From: Candidatus Hydrogenedentota bacterium
GTDB lineage: Bacteria > Hydrogenedentota > Hydrogenedentia > Hydrogenedentales > SCBR16-9
Assembly: GCA_007116095.1 (NCBI GenBank)
Contig: SKJD01000468.1
Span: forward strand, 1 to 8,400
Length of the DNA stretch: 8,400 nt
Reading direction: 5' to 3'
Part shown: piece by piece, positions 1 through 6,198 of the stretch
Position numbering within the stretch: the stretch's first letter is position 1
Layout of the letters: each line of letters starts with the position of its first letter
The notes under the pieces: generated by a model
Seen by the model: only the letters and a program-made list of their open reading frames with translations
Database searches by the model: none
What the model was told of the DNA's origin: nothing
Program-made: the position numbers and the translations under genes

Positions 1-30
1 AATTTTTTTCGTTGTACGACCAAGGCTGCC

Positions 31-2271
31 CTATTCTACTTCCTCAAGCTCCAGCAACCCGACATCAATATACTGCCCACCACCCGTATAGCGGCAATGG
101 ACCGCCAGCACATTCTCGCCGGGCTGTAACGTCGCCCGGGCTTCCTCGGCGATATGCGCGGGGAAATAATTGATGGCGTAGCCGCCAATTTCCGTTGCTT
201 TGACGCCGTTAATATACACCACAGCATCTTCATCATGATGGATGAAAAGCAAGACTTCCTCCAAATCCGCATCCTCCAATGTAAAGGTACGACGAAGCCA
301 GATGTCGGAACTATTCCATTCCGTGCCCACGATGGAGCCCGGAGTACCGGAGGTGCCAAAGCCCCCCATGCCCGTCTCCCAGGCGCTGTCGTCAAAGTCC
401 GGGGCATGCCAATGCTCCCCGGGGTTTTCTTCCGTGTACTTCCAGGTCTGCTCGCCATGAATCGCATTGGGCAATAGCACGTTATACGTAGGCGGGGGTA
501 GATACACCGTGTTGTTCAATGCAGCAATTTCGTCCATGTCCATCTTGATGATTTTCCGGTCGTAGGTCATCAAGCCATTCACCTCGATCTCCACGTCAGT
601 CGTCTGCGTGTAAACCGCCGCTGCCAAGCCCTGGCCAATCAGCGGACGCAGCCGGTAAATGAGATTGGTGTAGGCTGCGGTCAGGTCTTCCACCGTTTCG
701 TAGCTGCGATAACCCCAATTTTCTTCTTCTTGCCAGGTATGCCCGGAGATCGGCAAGCCAAGCCCACCGAATTCACCCAGGACTACGGCGCGATCCTCTT
801 CCATGGGCGCAATGGCCGGTCCGGGATAGCTGTGAATGTCATGCACATCCCCCACACCGCGATCCGTCCAGCCACTGGCATTGTTCACAAGGCGCGTGGG
901 GTCCAGTTCCTTGGTCCAGTCAACGATTCGCTCGGTGTCGTACTGGCCCCAGCCTTCGTTAAACGGCACCCACATGACGATGCTGGGGTGATTGTAGGAC
1001 GACTCGATAAGCTGGCGATACTCATATTCAAATTGCACGGCTGACTGCGGGTCCCGGTCCAAGTCCGGCATGTCGCCATGGATGTGTCCGTCGCCATTAG
1101 GCATATCTTGCCAGACCAGCACGCCCAGCTTGTCGGACCAATAATACAGGCGCTGTGGCTCCACTTTAACGTGTTTACGCAGCATATTGAAGCCAAGTTG
1201 CTTCGTCACTTCCACATCATAGCGCAACGCTTCATCCGTCGGAGCTGTGTACAAGCCGTCCGGCCACCACCCCTGATCCAACGGACCGTACTGAAACAGA
1301 AGTTCATTGTTGAGGTAAAGCCGATTAATCCCCTGCCCATCCTTACGCACCTCGATCTTGCGCATGCCGAAATAGCTTTCGACGGCATCAATGGTCTGGT
1401 TGTCCTGTACGAGACGGACTTCCAAGTCATAGAGGAAGGGCTCATCCGGCGACCAGAGCCGGGGCTCATCGACGGGAATGATCAGGGTATTGTCGGTTGA
1501 ACGAATTTCACGTTCAAAACCATTGCCCTTCGCTGTGGCCACGATTTCCACATCACGTTGAGCTCCGACAGTCGCCACTTCCAACCGGACCTGGCTGTTG
1601 TCCACATCGGGCGTGATTTTCACGTCATGGATAGAAGTTTGCGGTACGGGCTCCAACCAAACCGTCTGCCAAATACCCGTTACCGGGGTATACCAGATAG
1701 CATGGGGATTGGCCACCTGCTTGCCCCGGGCCTGGAAACCGGCATCGCTAGGGTCCCAAGCGGAGACGATGATTTCCTGGCTGCCTCCATCGTACAGTGC
1801 GCTGGTGATATCAAAGCTGAACGGCGTATACCCGCCCTGATGCCGACCCACAGGATGCCCATTCACCCAGACGTTGGCTTCCCAGTCCACCGCGCCAAAA
1901 TGCAGCAGCACCCGCTGCCCAGACCAGTCTTCGGGCACCTCAAAGCTACGGCGATACCACAGGCGGTTTTCCGCACCGACTTCCTGACCCACACCTGAAA
2001 GCGCCGACTCCACGGCAAAGGGCACCAATATTTCGCCTTCGTAGCTGGCGGGGGCATCGGCTGTGCGTTTTTGTATCGCGTAGTCCCAAAGGCCGTTGAG
2101 GTTAAGCCAGTCTTCACGCACCATCATGGGGCGGGGGTATTCCGGTAAGGGCGCCTCTACGTTGATATCCTCCACCCACGGCGTAAGCAGCTTGTCGCCT
2201 GCCGGCTCCCAAGCTCCCAGGGACATATTTACGGTCATCCCCAAAACCAGTAATGAACTCATCATGGACAT
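31..2271 (-). CDS. Exported glycoside hydrolase family 2 protein (beta-galactosidase/glucuronidase-like)
   Basis: This is a 746-residue enzyme expected to hydrolyse a beta-glycosidic bond in the periplasm or outside the cell; the sugar cannot be read from sequence. Residues 1-20 form an uncharged hydrophobic leader, with possible cleavage around Leu-Gly-Ala at 18-20. The GH2 layout follows: jelly-roll sugar-binding domain at about 50-210 (Leu-Asn-Gly-Leu-Trp near 58-62, Trp-Val-Asn-Gly at 135-138), Ig-like domain at about 210-310, TIM barrel at about 310-590. The presumed acid/base is Glu439 in PFNEGW and the presumed nucleophile is Glu500 in LGEFGG. Residues 600-746 look like an extra beta-sandwich (paired Asp-Asp, then Val-Tyr-Ile-Asn-Gly at 685-689), perhaps carbohydrate-binding. 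The start is ATG at 2271, six bases after a G-rich stretch; an in-frame TGA lies just upstream, so no longer start exists. It follows coaE on the same strand after 181 bases but has its own candidate promoter. Family call firm, substrate unknown. Confidence 0.93.
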   Translation of the reverse strand: MSMMSSLLVLGMTVNMSLGAWEPAGDKLLTPWVEDINVEAPLPEYPRPMMVREDWLNLNGLWDYAIQKRTADAPASYEGEILVPFAVESALSGVGQEVGAENRLWYRRSFEVPEDWSGQRVLLHFGAVDWEANVWVNGHPVGRHQGGYTPFSFDITSALYDGGSQEIIVSAWDPSDAGFQARGKQVANPHAIWYTPVTGIWQTVWLEPVPQTSIHDVKITPDVDNSQVRLEVATVGAQRDVEIVATAKGNGFEREIRSTDNTLIIPVDEPRLWSPDEPFLYDLEVRLVQDNQTIDAVESYFGMRKIEVRKDGQGINRLYLNNELLFQYGPLDQGWWPDGLYTAPTDEALRYDVEVTKQLGFNMLRKHVKVEPQRLYYWSDKLGVLVWQDMPNGDGHIHGDMPDLDRDPQSAVQFEYEYRQLIESSYNHPSIVMWVPFNEGWGQYDTERIVDWTKELDPTRLVNNASGWTDRGVGDVHDIHSYPGPAIAPMEEDRAVVLGEFGGLGLPISGHTWQEEENWGYRSYETVEDLTAAYTNLIYRLRPLIGQGLAAAVYTQTTDVEIEVNGLMTYDRKIIKMDMDEIAALNNTVYLPPPTYNVLLPNAIHGEQTWKYTEENPGEHWHAPDFDDSAWETGMGGFGTSGTPGSIVGTEWNSSDIWLRRTFTLEDADLEEVLLFIHHDEDAVVYINGVKATEIGGYAINYFPAHIAEEARATLQPGENVLAVHCRYTGGGQYIDVGLLELEEVE

Positions 2272-2356
2272 CTCATACCCCCATCAGCTTGAATTATAAG
2301 CGCATTCCCAATGCTTCCATAGGCTTATTGCGACCTCCATGCACAATGTTTACCGC

Positions 2357-2385
2357 ATGATAATACATTCAACCGGTTGTTGCAA
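2357..2385 (-). promoter_or_regulatory. Candidate sigma-70-like promoter with embedded palindromic operator, upstream of the GH2 gene
   Basis: On the minus strand, TTGCAA (2380-2385) and TATCAT (2357-2362) are separated by exactly 17 bases. They match the -35 consensus at 4 of 6 positions and the -10 at 5 of 6. The spacer contains the perfect palindrome CAACCGGTTG (2370-2379), which abuts the -35 box. LacI/GalR-family regulators usually bind palindromes with a central CG flanked by A/T-rich half-sites, and this fits. A repressor there would block polymerase directly. The start point would be near 2350, giving a leader of about 80 bases before the ATG at 2271. No regulator gene is seen in the window, so its identity is inferred. 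Confidence 0.5.
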
Positions 2386-2452
2386 ACCCGATGGGGCCGT
2401 TCAAAGCGGAACTTGGTATGGCGGGTGCATTTAGTAGATTCCGGGGATGGGT

Positions 2453-3091
2453 TCAGGAGCTGCGGGGATGACGCTCAAAGAGGGCCTGGGCAATGCGTGT
2501 AACCGCATTGTTAAGGGACGGGCGATCCGTATTGTTGTCGATTGCCCAGGTGGCCATCGGAATCTTTGATTCGGGAGGGACTTGGGATGCGATGCGCTGA
2601 TCTACTTCTTCCGGGCTGAGCCCCCGGGCTTCGCAAAGGCGGGCTTTTCGGATCGAGTCATCGGCCAGGATCAGTATCAGACCGGAAAAAGCGGAATCAA
2701 TGGCGCCGTCTTCTCCCAACAAAGCGGCTTCCATGAGGGCAACCGGATGGCCTTCCTGCGCCAGGCGGTAGCAGGCAGCTTCCACCTCGGCGTAGATGGC
2801 GGGATGCACCAAGGCATTCAGGATCACGCGTTTTTCCGGGGCCGAAAAGACCTGCTGTCCCAGCTTCTTGCGATCGATGACGCCGTCCGACAGTATGGCA
2901 TCGCCAAAGGCATCACGCACCGCGGCTTCCGCGCGTCCACCGGGCGCAATCACCTGATGCCCAAGCTTGTCCGCGTCAATGACCGGAACGCCGCAGGCTT
3001 CAAACTGCGCCGCCGCACTGCTCTTTCCGGAGCCGATGCCGCCCGTCAGGCCATAGAGGGCCAGGGGTAGTTTCCGCGTAAATCTGGACAT
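2453..3091 (-). CDS. coaE: Dephospho-CoA kinase
   Basis: This cytosolic enzyme phosphorylates the 3'-hydroxyl of the ribose in dephospho-CoA with ATP, the last step of coenzyme A synthesis. The 212 residues are close to the usual 200-210. The P-loop GGIGSGKS is at 17-24, and the family's Asp-Ala-Asp substrate motif is at 39-41, followed by Lys-Leu-Gly-His. The lid-region motif Leu-Asn-Ala-Leu-Val-His-Pro lies near 92-98. In the C-terminal third, Arg-Leu-Cys-Glu-Ala-Arg and Ile-Asp-Asn-Asn match the conserved Arg and Asn positions of the family. The start at 3091 has GGAG five bases upstream (3097-3100). The gene begins 18 bases after rimI ends and closes the four-gene minus-strand run. I see no clear terminator behind it. 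Confidence 0.95.
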   Translation of the reverse strand: MSRFTRKLPLALYGLTGGIGSGKSSAAAQFEACGVPVIDADKLGHQVIAPGGRAEAAVRDAFGDAILSDGVIDRKKLGQQVFSAPEKRVILNALVHPAIYAEVEAACYRLAQEGHPVALMEAALLGEDGAIDSAFSGLILILADDSIRKARLCEARGLSPEEVDQRIASQVPPESKIPMATWAIDNNTDRPSLNNAVTRIAQALFERHPRSS

Positions 3092-3109
3092 CCCAACTCC
3101 AACTTGGCG

Positions 3110-3574
3110 TTACAGCGTCTTCACCATGACAATGGCCGTTTCATTACTCCGGGCATAATAGCCTTTGCGCTCCCCAACAATCTGGAATCCCATGTCATCG
3201 TATAAATTACGCGCAGCGGGATTGTGCTCACGAACTTCCAGGCGGGCATAGGTGGCTCCCATAGCCTTGCCCTGGCGCAAAAGGAAATCCATGATGCGGC
3301 GTCCCAAGCCCTGACGGCGAAAAGCGGGCGTCACGGTGACTTTGGTGATATGCGCTTCATCCACCACCAACCAGAATCCGCCGTAGCCCACGAGTTCTTC
3401 ACCCCGATAGGTTACATAGAAAAAGGAGCTTCGATTGGTGATTTCCTGCAAGAACATCCCGTGGCTCCAGGGATCGGGGTAGGATTCCTGCTCAATTTGA
3501 TAGAGGGTTCGGAAATGTTCAGCGCGAAGCCGCTCAAAACGTAACGGGACCAACGCAACCGCACCCATAGCCAT
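3110..3574 (-). CDS. rimI: RimI-like GNAT N-acetyltransferase (ribosomal protein bS18 alanine acetyltransferase)
   Basis: This is a 154-residue acetyltransferase of the GNAT fold. In characterised bacteria RimI acetylates the N-terminal alanine of ribosomal protein S18, using acetyl-CoA. The acetyl-CoA pyrophosphate loop is RRQGLG at 86-91 after the Val-Thr-Val-Thr-Pro strand. The RimI-specific stretch LEVREHNPAARNLYDDMGF runs from 112 to 130. Glu113 and Tyr125 correspond to the catalytic Glu and Tyr of the E. coli enzyme. Asp-Pro-Trp-Ser at 34-37 is also typical of RimI. The ATG shares a base with the tsaB stop (TAATG), which implies translational coupling; a second ATG two codons later is an alternative start. 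The tsaB-rimI pairing is common in bacteria and supports the name. The actual substrate could still be another protein N-terminus. Confidence 0.92.
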   Translation of the reverse strand: MAMGAVALVPLRFERLRAEHFRTLYQIEQESYPDPWSHGMFLQEITNRSSFFYVTYRGEELVGYGGFWLVVDEAHITKVTVTPAFRRQGLGRRIMDFLLRQGKAMGATYARLEVREHNPAARNLYDDMGFQIVGERKGYYARSNETAIVMVKTL

Positions 3575-4329
3575 TACGCTTCAAGTAACCGCTTCTCGCG
3601 ATTAATTTCAGCCTGGGACTTGCGCAGGTAGATGGGGTTACAAAGTGCGGGGTCATGCGCCACACCCTGCGCCAACAACTGACAGGCATGTATCCCAATG
3701 GCGGCGGCGCGCGGGAATGATAGCCAGGCCGGCGCGATAATGGCGTCTGGAGCCTTGCTATGTATCGCCTTCTGGTAGAGCAAAGCGCCATCACCTATGC
3801 AGTACAGGGGCTCATTGACGTCTTGCAGAAATGCTTCTATTGGCGCTACAGCGTCTTCCTGGAGTTTTTGAAGGCCCCCGGACGTGAGCGCGTCACCTTC
3901 TTGCATGGTGGAGAGACCACGTTTATCCACCTGGTAGAGCGCGCCGAAGACTTCCCCCATACGCGCATCCAGGGCAACCAGCAGTCGGCCTTCCTGAAGC
4001 GGCGCCGATAACGCCATGGCGTCCAGGGTAGGCACGGCTACCAGAGGTTTGTCCAATGCAAAAGCCAGCCCCTTCCAGGTTGCCGCGCCGATCCGCAGGC
4101 CGGTGAAGGAACCTGGCCCATTCGATATGGCCAGACAATCCACCGCATCCAGCGTCAGTTCCGCTTCCTTGAGTACCCAGTCAACGGTTTCCAGTAATCG
4201 CTCGGAATGCTTGCGCCGACACAACACCGAGGTTTCCACCAGCAAAGAATCGCCTCGGGTCAACGCCACCGTGTTCATTTCGGTCGTCGTGTCCGCCGAC
4301 AACAAAATTTTATCCCAAGCATCCAGCAC
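3574..4329 (-). CDS. tsaB: tRNA threonylcarbamoyladenosine biosynthesis protein TsaB
   Basis: TsaB is the dimerising partner of TsaD. With TsaE they transfer threonylcarbamoyl to A37 of ANN-decoding tRNAs (t6A). It has the ASKHA-type fold but is not itself the catalyst. From this GTG start there are 251 codons, against roughly 230 in E. coli. The N-terminus Lys-Ile-Leu-Leu-Ser-Ala-Asp-Thr-Thr-Thr-Glu aligns with the family's opening. His-Ser-Glu at 41-43, GPGSFTGLRIG at 71-81 and Leu-Asp-Ala-Arg-Met-Gly-Glu-Val-Phe in the middle are hallmarks. The open frame extends to an ATG at 4356 (260 codons), but that ATG has poor upstream sequence. GGGAGGA lies nine bases before GTG 4329, the same spacing as in the HU gene, so I prefer GTG. 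It sits 61 bases after the HU gene and overlaps rimI. Confidence 0.93.
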   Translation of the reverse strand: MLDAWDKILLSADTTTEMNTVALTRGDSLLVETSVLCRRKHSERLLETVDWVLKEAELTLDAVDCLAISNGPGSFTGLRIGAATWKGLAFALDKPLVAVPTLDAMALSAPLQEGRLLVALDARMGEVFGALYQVDKRGLSTMQEGDALTSGGLQKLQEDAVAPIEAFLQDVNEPLYCIGDGALLYQKAIHSKAPDAIIAPAWLSFPRAAAIGIHACQLLAQGVAHDPALCNPIYLRKSQAEINREKRLLEA

Positions 4330-4338
4330 TACTGCGCA

Positions 4339-4345
4339 TCCTCCC
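4339..4345 (-). promoter_or_regulatory. Ribosome binding site deciding the tsaB start
   Basis: GGGAGGA on the minus strand lies nine bases before GTG at 4329 and falls inside the longer open frame that begins at ATG 4356. Its position argues that translation starts at the GTG, removing nine residues that have no counterpart in the usual TsaB N-terminus. Confidence 0.6.
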
Positions 4346-4390
4346 AAGCGGTCCATATTTCCATCGCAATGCTTACGTCAATACACCCGG

Positions 4391-4714
4391 TTATTCGCGG
4401 TGGTTATCCGGCGAAGGTGACAGCTTCATGGTGGCCCTGGCTACACGTTCTTTCATTTTCTTGCCGGGCTTGAAAGTCACGACGCGGCGTTCCGGCACCG
4501 GCACGACCTCCCCGGTTCGGGGGTTACGCCCCTGGCGCGCTGCACGCACCTTTACTTCGAAAATACCGAAATCACGCAATTCCCAGCGTTCGCCTTCGGC
4601 CAGACCCTGTGCAATGACTTCAAAAGCGCCTTCGATAATATCTGTAACCTCGTTCTGGGTCATTCCCAATTTGTTGGCAACCTCCGTCACCAGTTCGCGC
4701 TTGGTCATTGTCAC
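4391..4714 (-). CDS. HU/IHF family DNA-binding protein
   Basis: This is a small basic architectural protein that dimerises, bends DNA and helps compact the nucleoid. From the GTG start it has 107 residues, versus about 90 for a typical HU. Helices occupy about 4-42, with the start Met-Thr-Lys-Arg-Glu-Leu typical of the family. The Phe-Gly-Ile-Phe turn is at 49-52. The DNA-binding arm carries Arg-Asn-Pro-Arg-Thr-Gly at 63-68, whose proline is the residue that intercalates into DNA in HU and IHF, and it ends in Val-Thr-Phe-Lys-Pro-Gly-Lys at 79-85. About 15 extra residues, rich in Ser, Pro and His, form the tail. HU and IHF subunits cannot be told apart safely here. The gene leads the operon with tsaB, rimI and coaE. 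Its strong ribosome site lies inside a longer open frame starting at TTG 4735, which is therefore unlikely to be the true start. Confidence 0.93.
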   Translation of the reverse strand: MTMTKRELVTEVANKLGMTQNEVTDIIEGAFEVIAQGLAEGERWELRDFGIFEVKVRAARQGRNPRTGEVVPVPERRVVTFKPGKKMKERVARATMKLSPSPDNHRE

Positions 4715-4723
4715 GGGATTCGA

Positions 4724-4732
4724 CCCTCCTTT
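4724..4732 (-). promoter_or_regulatory. Strong ribosome binding site of the HU-like gene
   Basis: AAAGGAGGG on the minus strand is nearly a full complement of the 16S rRNA tail. It lies nine bases before GTG 4714 and fifteen before ATG 4708, which favours the GTG. It overlaps codons of the longer TTG-started frame, ruling that start out. Confidence 0.75.
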
Positions 4733-4758
4733 CAATCAATAACAGACCGGATGCTTCA

Positions 4759-4775
4759 GGCATGTTCCGCATGCC
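4759..4775 (-). repeat. Perfect 6-bp inverted repeat in the leader of the HU operon
   Basis: GGCATG (4759-4764) and CATGCC (4770-4775) are exact inverted copies around a 5-base loop. It lies about 45 bases before the HU start and just downstream of the AT-rich stretch with TATAAA on the minus strand (4794-4799), so it would fall near the 5' end of the mRNA. It could be an mRNA-stabilising hairpin or an operator. No run of T follows, so it is not a terminator. Confidence 0.4.
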
Positions 4776-4972
4776 AGCCCAGTCGTACGTTAATTTATAC
4801 AATAAGAAAACAAAAACTATCCGTTTAACGAAACAATGCTTTGAAGATAACCACCCCTCATGGCAGGCAGCACAACTTGCCGGCGCAACAAGCGACACAT
4901 CGCCACTCCTATTTGCGCACAAACAGCAAGTTATTTACTGCGCATATCTTAAGCAGGTTTGTGGTGACAAAA

Positions 4973-5176
4973 TCAAGTAGCTGGCCGGGAGCATATAACG
5001 GCGCCCTGCTGCGCCGATCGAATTTCACCCAGCCCCGACCAATGCGTTGCTGTTTGATGACAATTACAGCAAGCGATGTTGTGCGCATGAATTTGTAAAG
5101 GCGCCACGTAAAATACTTCCTTACCCATGGCGCCGTCGGCGGTGAGGCAATCACGGAGCAGCAGTTCATTACCCAC
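4973..5176 (-). CDS. Doubtful small ORF with a Cys/His cluster (67 codons), function unknown
   Basis: I do not recognise this protein. It starts at GTG 5176 and has 67 codons. A dense cluster occupies 30-40: His30, His32, Cys36, Cys37, Cys39 and His40. His32-x3-Cys36-x2-Cys39 matches the HxxxCxxC core of zinc-binding anti-sigma factors, and Cys10 lies upstream as in that fold. But the spacing is shorter than usual and the amphipathic helices expected around it are not evident. The same residues read as CxxCH, a c-type heme motif, but there is no signal peptide. By my count G is the first base of 24 of 67 codons, which is coding-like, while third positions show little bias. No Shine-Dalgarno site precedes the GTG; TATCAT ten bases upstream could drive a nearly leaderless mRNA. 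It lies 158 bases after the sigma gene on the same strand. It may not be a gene. Confidence 0.27.
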   Translation of the reverse strand: MGNELLLRDCLTADGAMGKEVFYVAPLQIHAHNIACCNCHQTATHWSGLGEIRSAQQGAVICSRPAT

Positions 5177-5229
5177 CCTGAATGAAATGATACCACAATA
5201 AAGGTATACAATCGAAGGGGATAAATCAC

Positions 5230-5254
5230 GCAGACACAGGAGGTTCCTGTCTGC
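5230..5254. repeat. Hairpin downstream of the sigma factor gene
   Basis: GCAGAC (5230-5235) pairs with GTCTGC (5249-5254) and AGGA (5238-5241) with TCCT (5245-5248). This gives ten base pairs with a two-base bulge and a three-base loop. It lies 80 bases past the stop of the sigma gene on the minus strand. Only a weak T stretch follows on that strand, so a terminator role is possible but not shown. Confidence 0.4.
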
Positions 5255-5334
5255 AATCCAGAGGAGAAAAAGGGCGGAATCCTGAACGTTTTACAGGCCC
5301 CAGATTCAGAATTACATCAAGGCAAGCGACGCAA

Positions 5335-5919
5335 TCAGTTCTTTTTGGCGGTGCTGACCACCCGGTGGTGTCGGGCGTAGTCTTCCAACTGATCACGCAG
5401 CAATTTTCGGCCCCGATATAGACGTGACATCACCGTGCCCAATGGGCATTCCATCACATCAGCGATTTCCTTGTAGGATTTGTCTTCAAGGTCCGCCATG
5501 ATGACGGCCATCCTGAAATCATCGGGCAACGATTCAATGGCATGCCGGACTTGGTCGTCCAGCAATTCCAGGAGATCGTTGGTCCGGCCTTCTTCCGCCT
5601 GCAAAGGCAGTTGCGGGTCCGGTCCAAGTTGCGGGGCAGGTTCGGCGCCCGTCAACTCGACAAAGGTAGGGCGGCGTGCGCGCCGGCGGTATTCGTTGAT
5701 GAAGGTATTGCGCAAAATGGTCAGCAACCACGCCTTAATGTAGGTGCCTTCCTTGAACTTATCATGAAAGCGCAACGCCTTGACCACTGTATTTTGGGTC
5801 AAATCCTCAGCGTCTGCGGAATTATGGGTAAGTCGAAGCGCCACCGCGTAAAGCATGTCCAAGTGCTCAAGTACGAGGTTTTCGAATTCTTTTGAACGTT
5901 GCACAAGCTGGTTTTCCAA
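5335..5919 (-). CDS. ECF-type RNA polymerase sigma factor (sigma-70 family)
   Basis: This 194-residue protein has only sigma regions 2 and 4, the pattern of extracytoplasmic-function sigma factors, which redirect RNA polymerase to a small stress or envelope regulon. Region 2 spans about 16-83: Asp-Ala-Glu-Asp-Leu-Thr-Gln at 36-42 is the core-binding and -10 melting segment, and Trp64-Leu-Leu-Thr-Ile-Leu-Arg-Asn runs into the basic Arg-Arg-Arg-Ala-Arg-Arg at 78-83. A Pro-rich linker (84-118) follows. Region 4 is at about 120-178, with the helix-turn-helix around Tyr149-Lys-Glu-Ile-Ala through Thr162-Val-Met-Ser-Arg-Leu that reads the -35 element. The longest frame starts at TTG 5919 without a clear ribosome site; GTG 5904 is an alternative, and neither choice touches region 2. 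No recognisable anti-sigma gene follows; the only candidate is the doubtful ORF at 4973-5176. The target regulon cannot be inferred. Confidence 0.93.
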   Translation of the reverse strand: MENQLVQRSKEFENLVLEHLDMLYAVALRLTHNSADAEDLTQNTVVKALRFHDKFKEGTYIKAWLLTILRNTFINEYRRRARRPTFVELTGAEPAPQLGPDPQLPLQAEEGRTNDLLELLDDQVRHAIESLPDDFRMAVIMADLEDKSYKEIADVMECPLGTVMSRLYRGRKLLRDQLEDYARHHRVVSTAKKN

Positions 5920-6189
5920 TTCCAGATCACTTTATCCGCGAGACCTATTGCCTATGAGACGGTATGCTCAGGAGTCATCGAGTGGTAGGGCATTACAGGT
6001 TCGCTTCATTGGTTAATCCCCCGATCCCATGTGCCTATATCCTAGCAAGTTTAGTGTTAATGGGTCAATTGTTCAAAATGGACGACCGGAACAATGCCGC
6101 GTACTGCCAGGCGTACGGATCATGTTGCAGTGCAGGATGAAATCACGCCATACTACGGCATTACACAAAACCGGCAATCTTGATAACTG
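5920..6189. other. Divergent intergenic region between the sigma gene and the ABC operon
   Basis: These 270 bases must drive both the leftward sigma gene and the rightward transporter. The leftward promoter candidate is listed separately. For the rightward operon I see only a weak pair, TTGCAG (6125-6130) and CATACT 18 bases on. A short inverted repeat CGTAC/GTACG surrounds an 8-base loop near 6100-6117. No LacI-type AACCGGTT palindrome like the one before the GH2 gene is present, so a shared operator is not supported. Confidence 0.45.
6039..6068 (-). promoter_or_regulatory. Candidate promoter of the sigma factor gene
   Basis: On the minus strand TTGACC (6063-6068, 5 of 6 to consensus) and TAGGAT (6039-6044, 4 of 6) are separated by 18 bases. 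Transcription would start near 6032, giving a leader of about 110 bases before the sigma start. The form is housekeeping sigma-70. I did not find a convincing ECF-type autoregulatory promoter (GAAC box with matching -10) in the same gap. Confidence 0.4.
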
Positions 6190-6198
6190 GTGGGAGGG

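Larger units (their letters stand above)
4715..5334. other. 620-base stretch without a confident gene
   Basis: This lies between the HU-like gene and the sigma factor gene. The part nearest HU (about 4785-4850) is clearly richer in A and T than the rest of the window and should contain the HU operon promoter. TATAAA at 4794-4799 on the minus strand is a possible -10, but I find no matching -35 at normal spacing. Two copies of the palindrome TGCGCA occur at 4914-4919 and 4939-4944. The stretch also holds two hairpins and one doubtful minus-strand small ORF, listed separately. The plus-strand open frames here are short and lack ribosome sites. Confidence 0.6.

Noticed and set aside
3..9. Run of seven T at the window edge as a terminator
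   Set aside because: The T run is on the plus strand, whereas the adjacent gene is on the minus strand, and no stem precedes it inside the window.
1078..1998. Long plus-strand open frames opposite the GH2 gene (140 and 146 codons)
   Set aside because: They are antisense shadows of a well-supported gene, with no domains or ribosome sites.
2293..2298. TATAAT on the minus strand just before the GH2 start
   Set aside because: A perfect -10 hexamer, but the -35 region at 16-18 bases has almost no match. The promoter at 2357-2385 is better formed.
4620..4922. Minus-strand frame containing Cys-Ala-Ala-Cys-His, suggesting with the CxxCH at 4973-5176 a broken multiheme cytochrome
   Set aside because: The two motifs are in different frames, separated by stops, and the second frame runs into the HU gene. 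There is no signal peptide and no other cytochrome feature.
4708..4980. Plus-strand 90-codon open frame in the gap before the HU gene
   Set aside because: It begins at a TTG inside the HU gene start, has no ribosome site, shows no recognisable domain, and runs through the region that should hold the HU promoter.
4909..5256. 115-codon minus-strand frame overlapping the Cys/His ORF, with an internal ATG preceded by AGGGTGGG
   Set aside because: Composition is irregular, no family motif is seen, and the alternative frame has better first-position bias. Neither is strong; this one is weaker.
5278..5315. Short inverted repeats (GAATC/GATTC, CCTG/CAGG) after the sigma gene as a terminator
   Set aside because: The arms compete with each other, stems are only 4-5 base pairs with large loops, and the T run near 5265 is too far from them.
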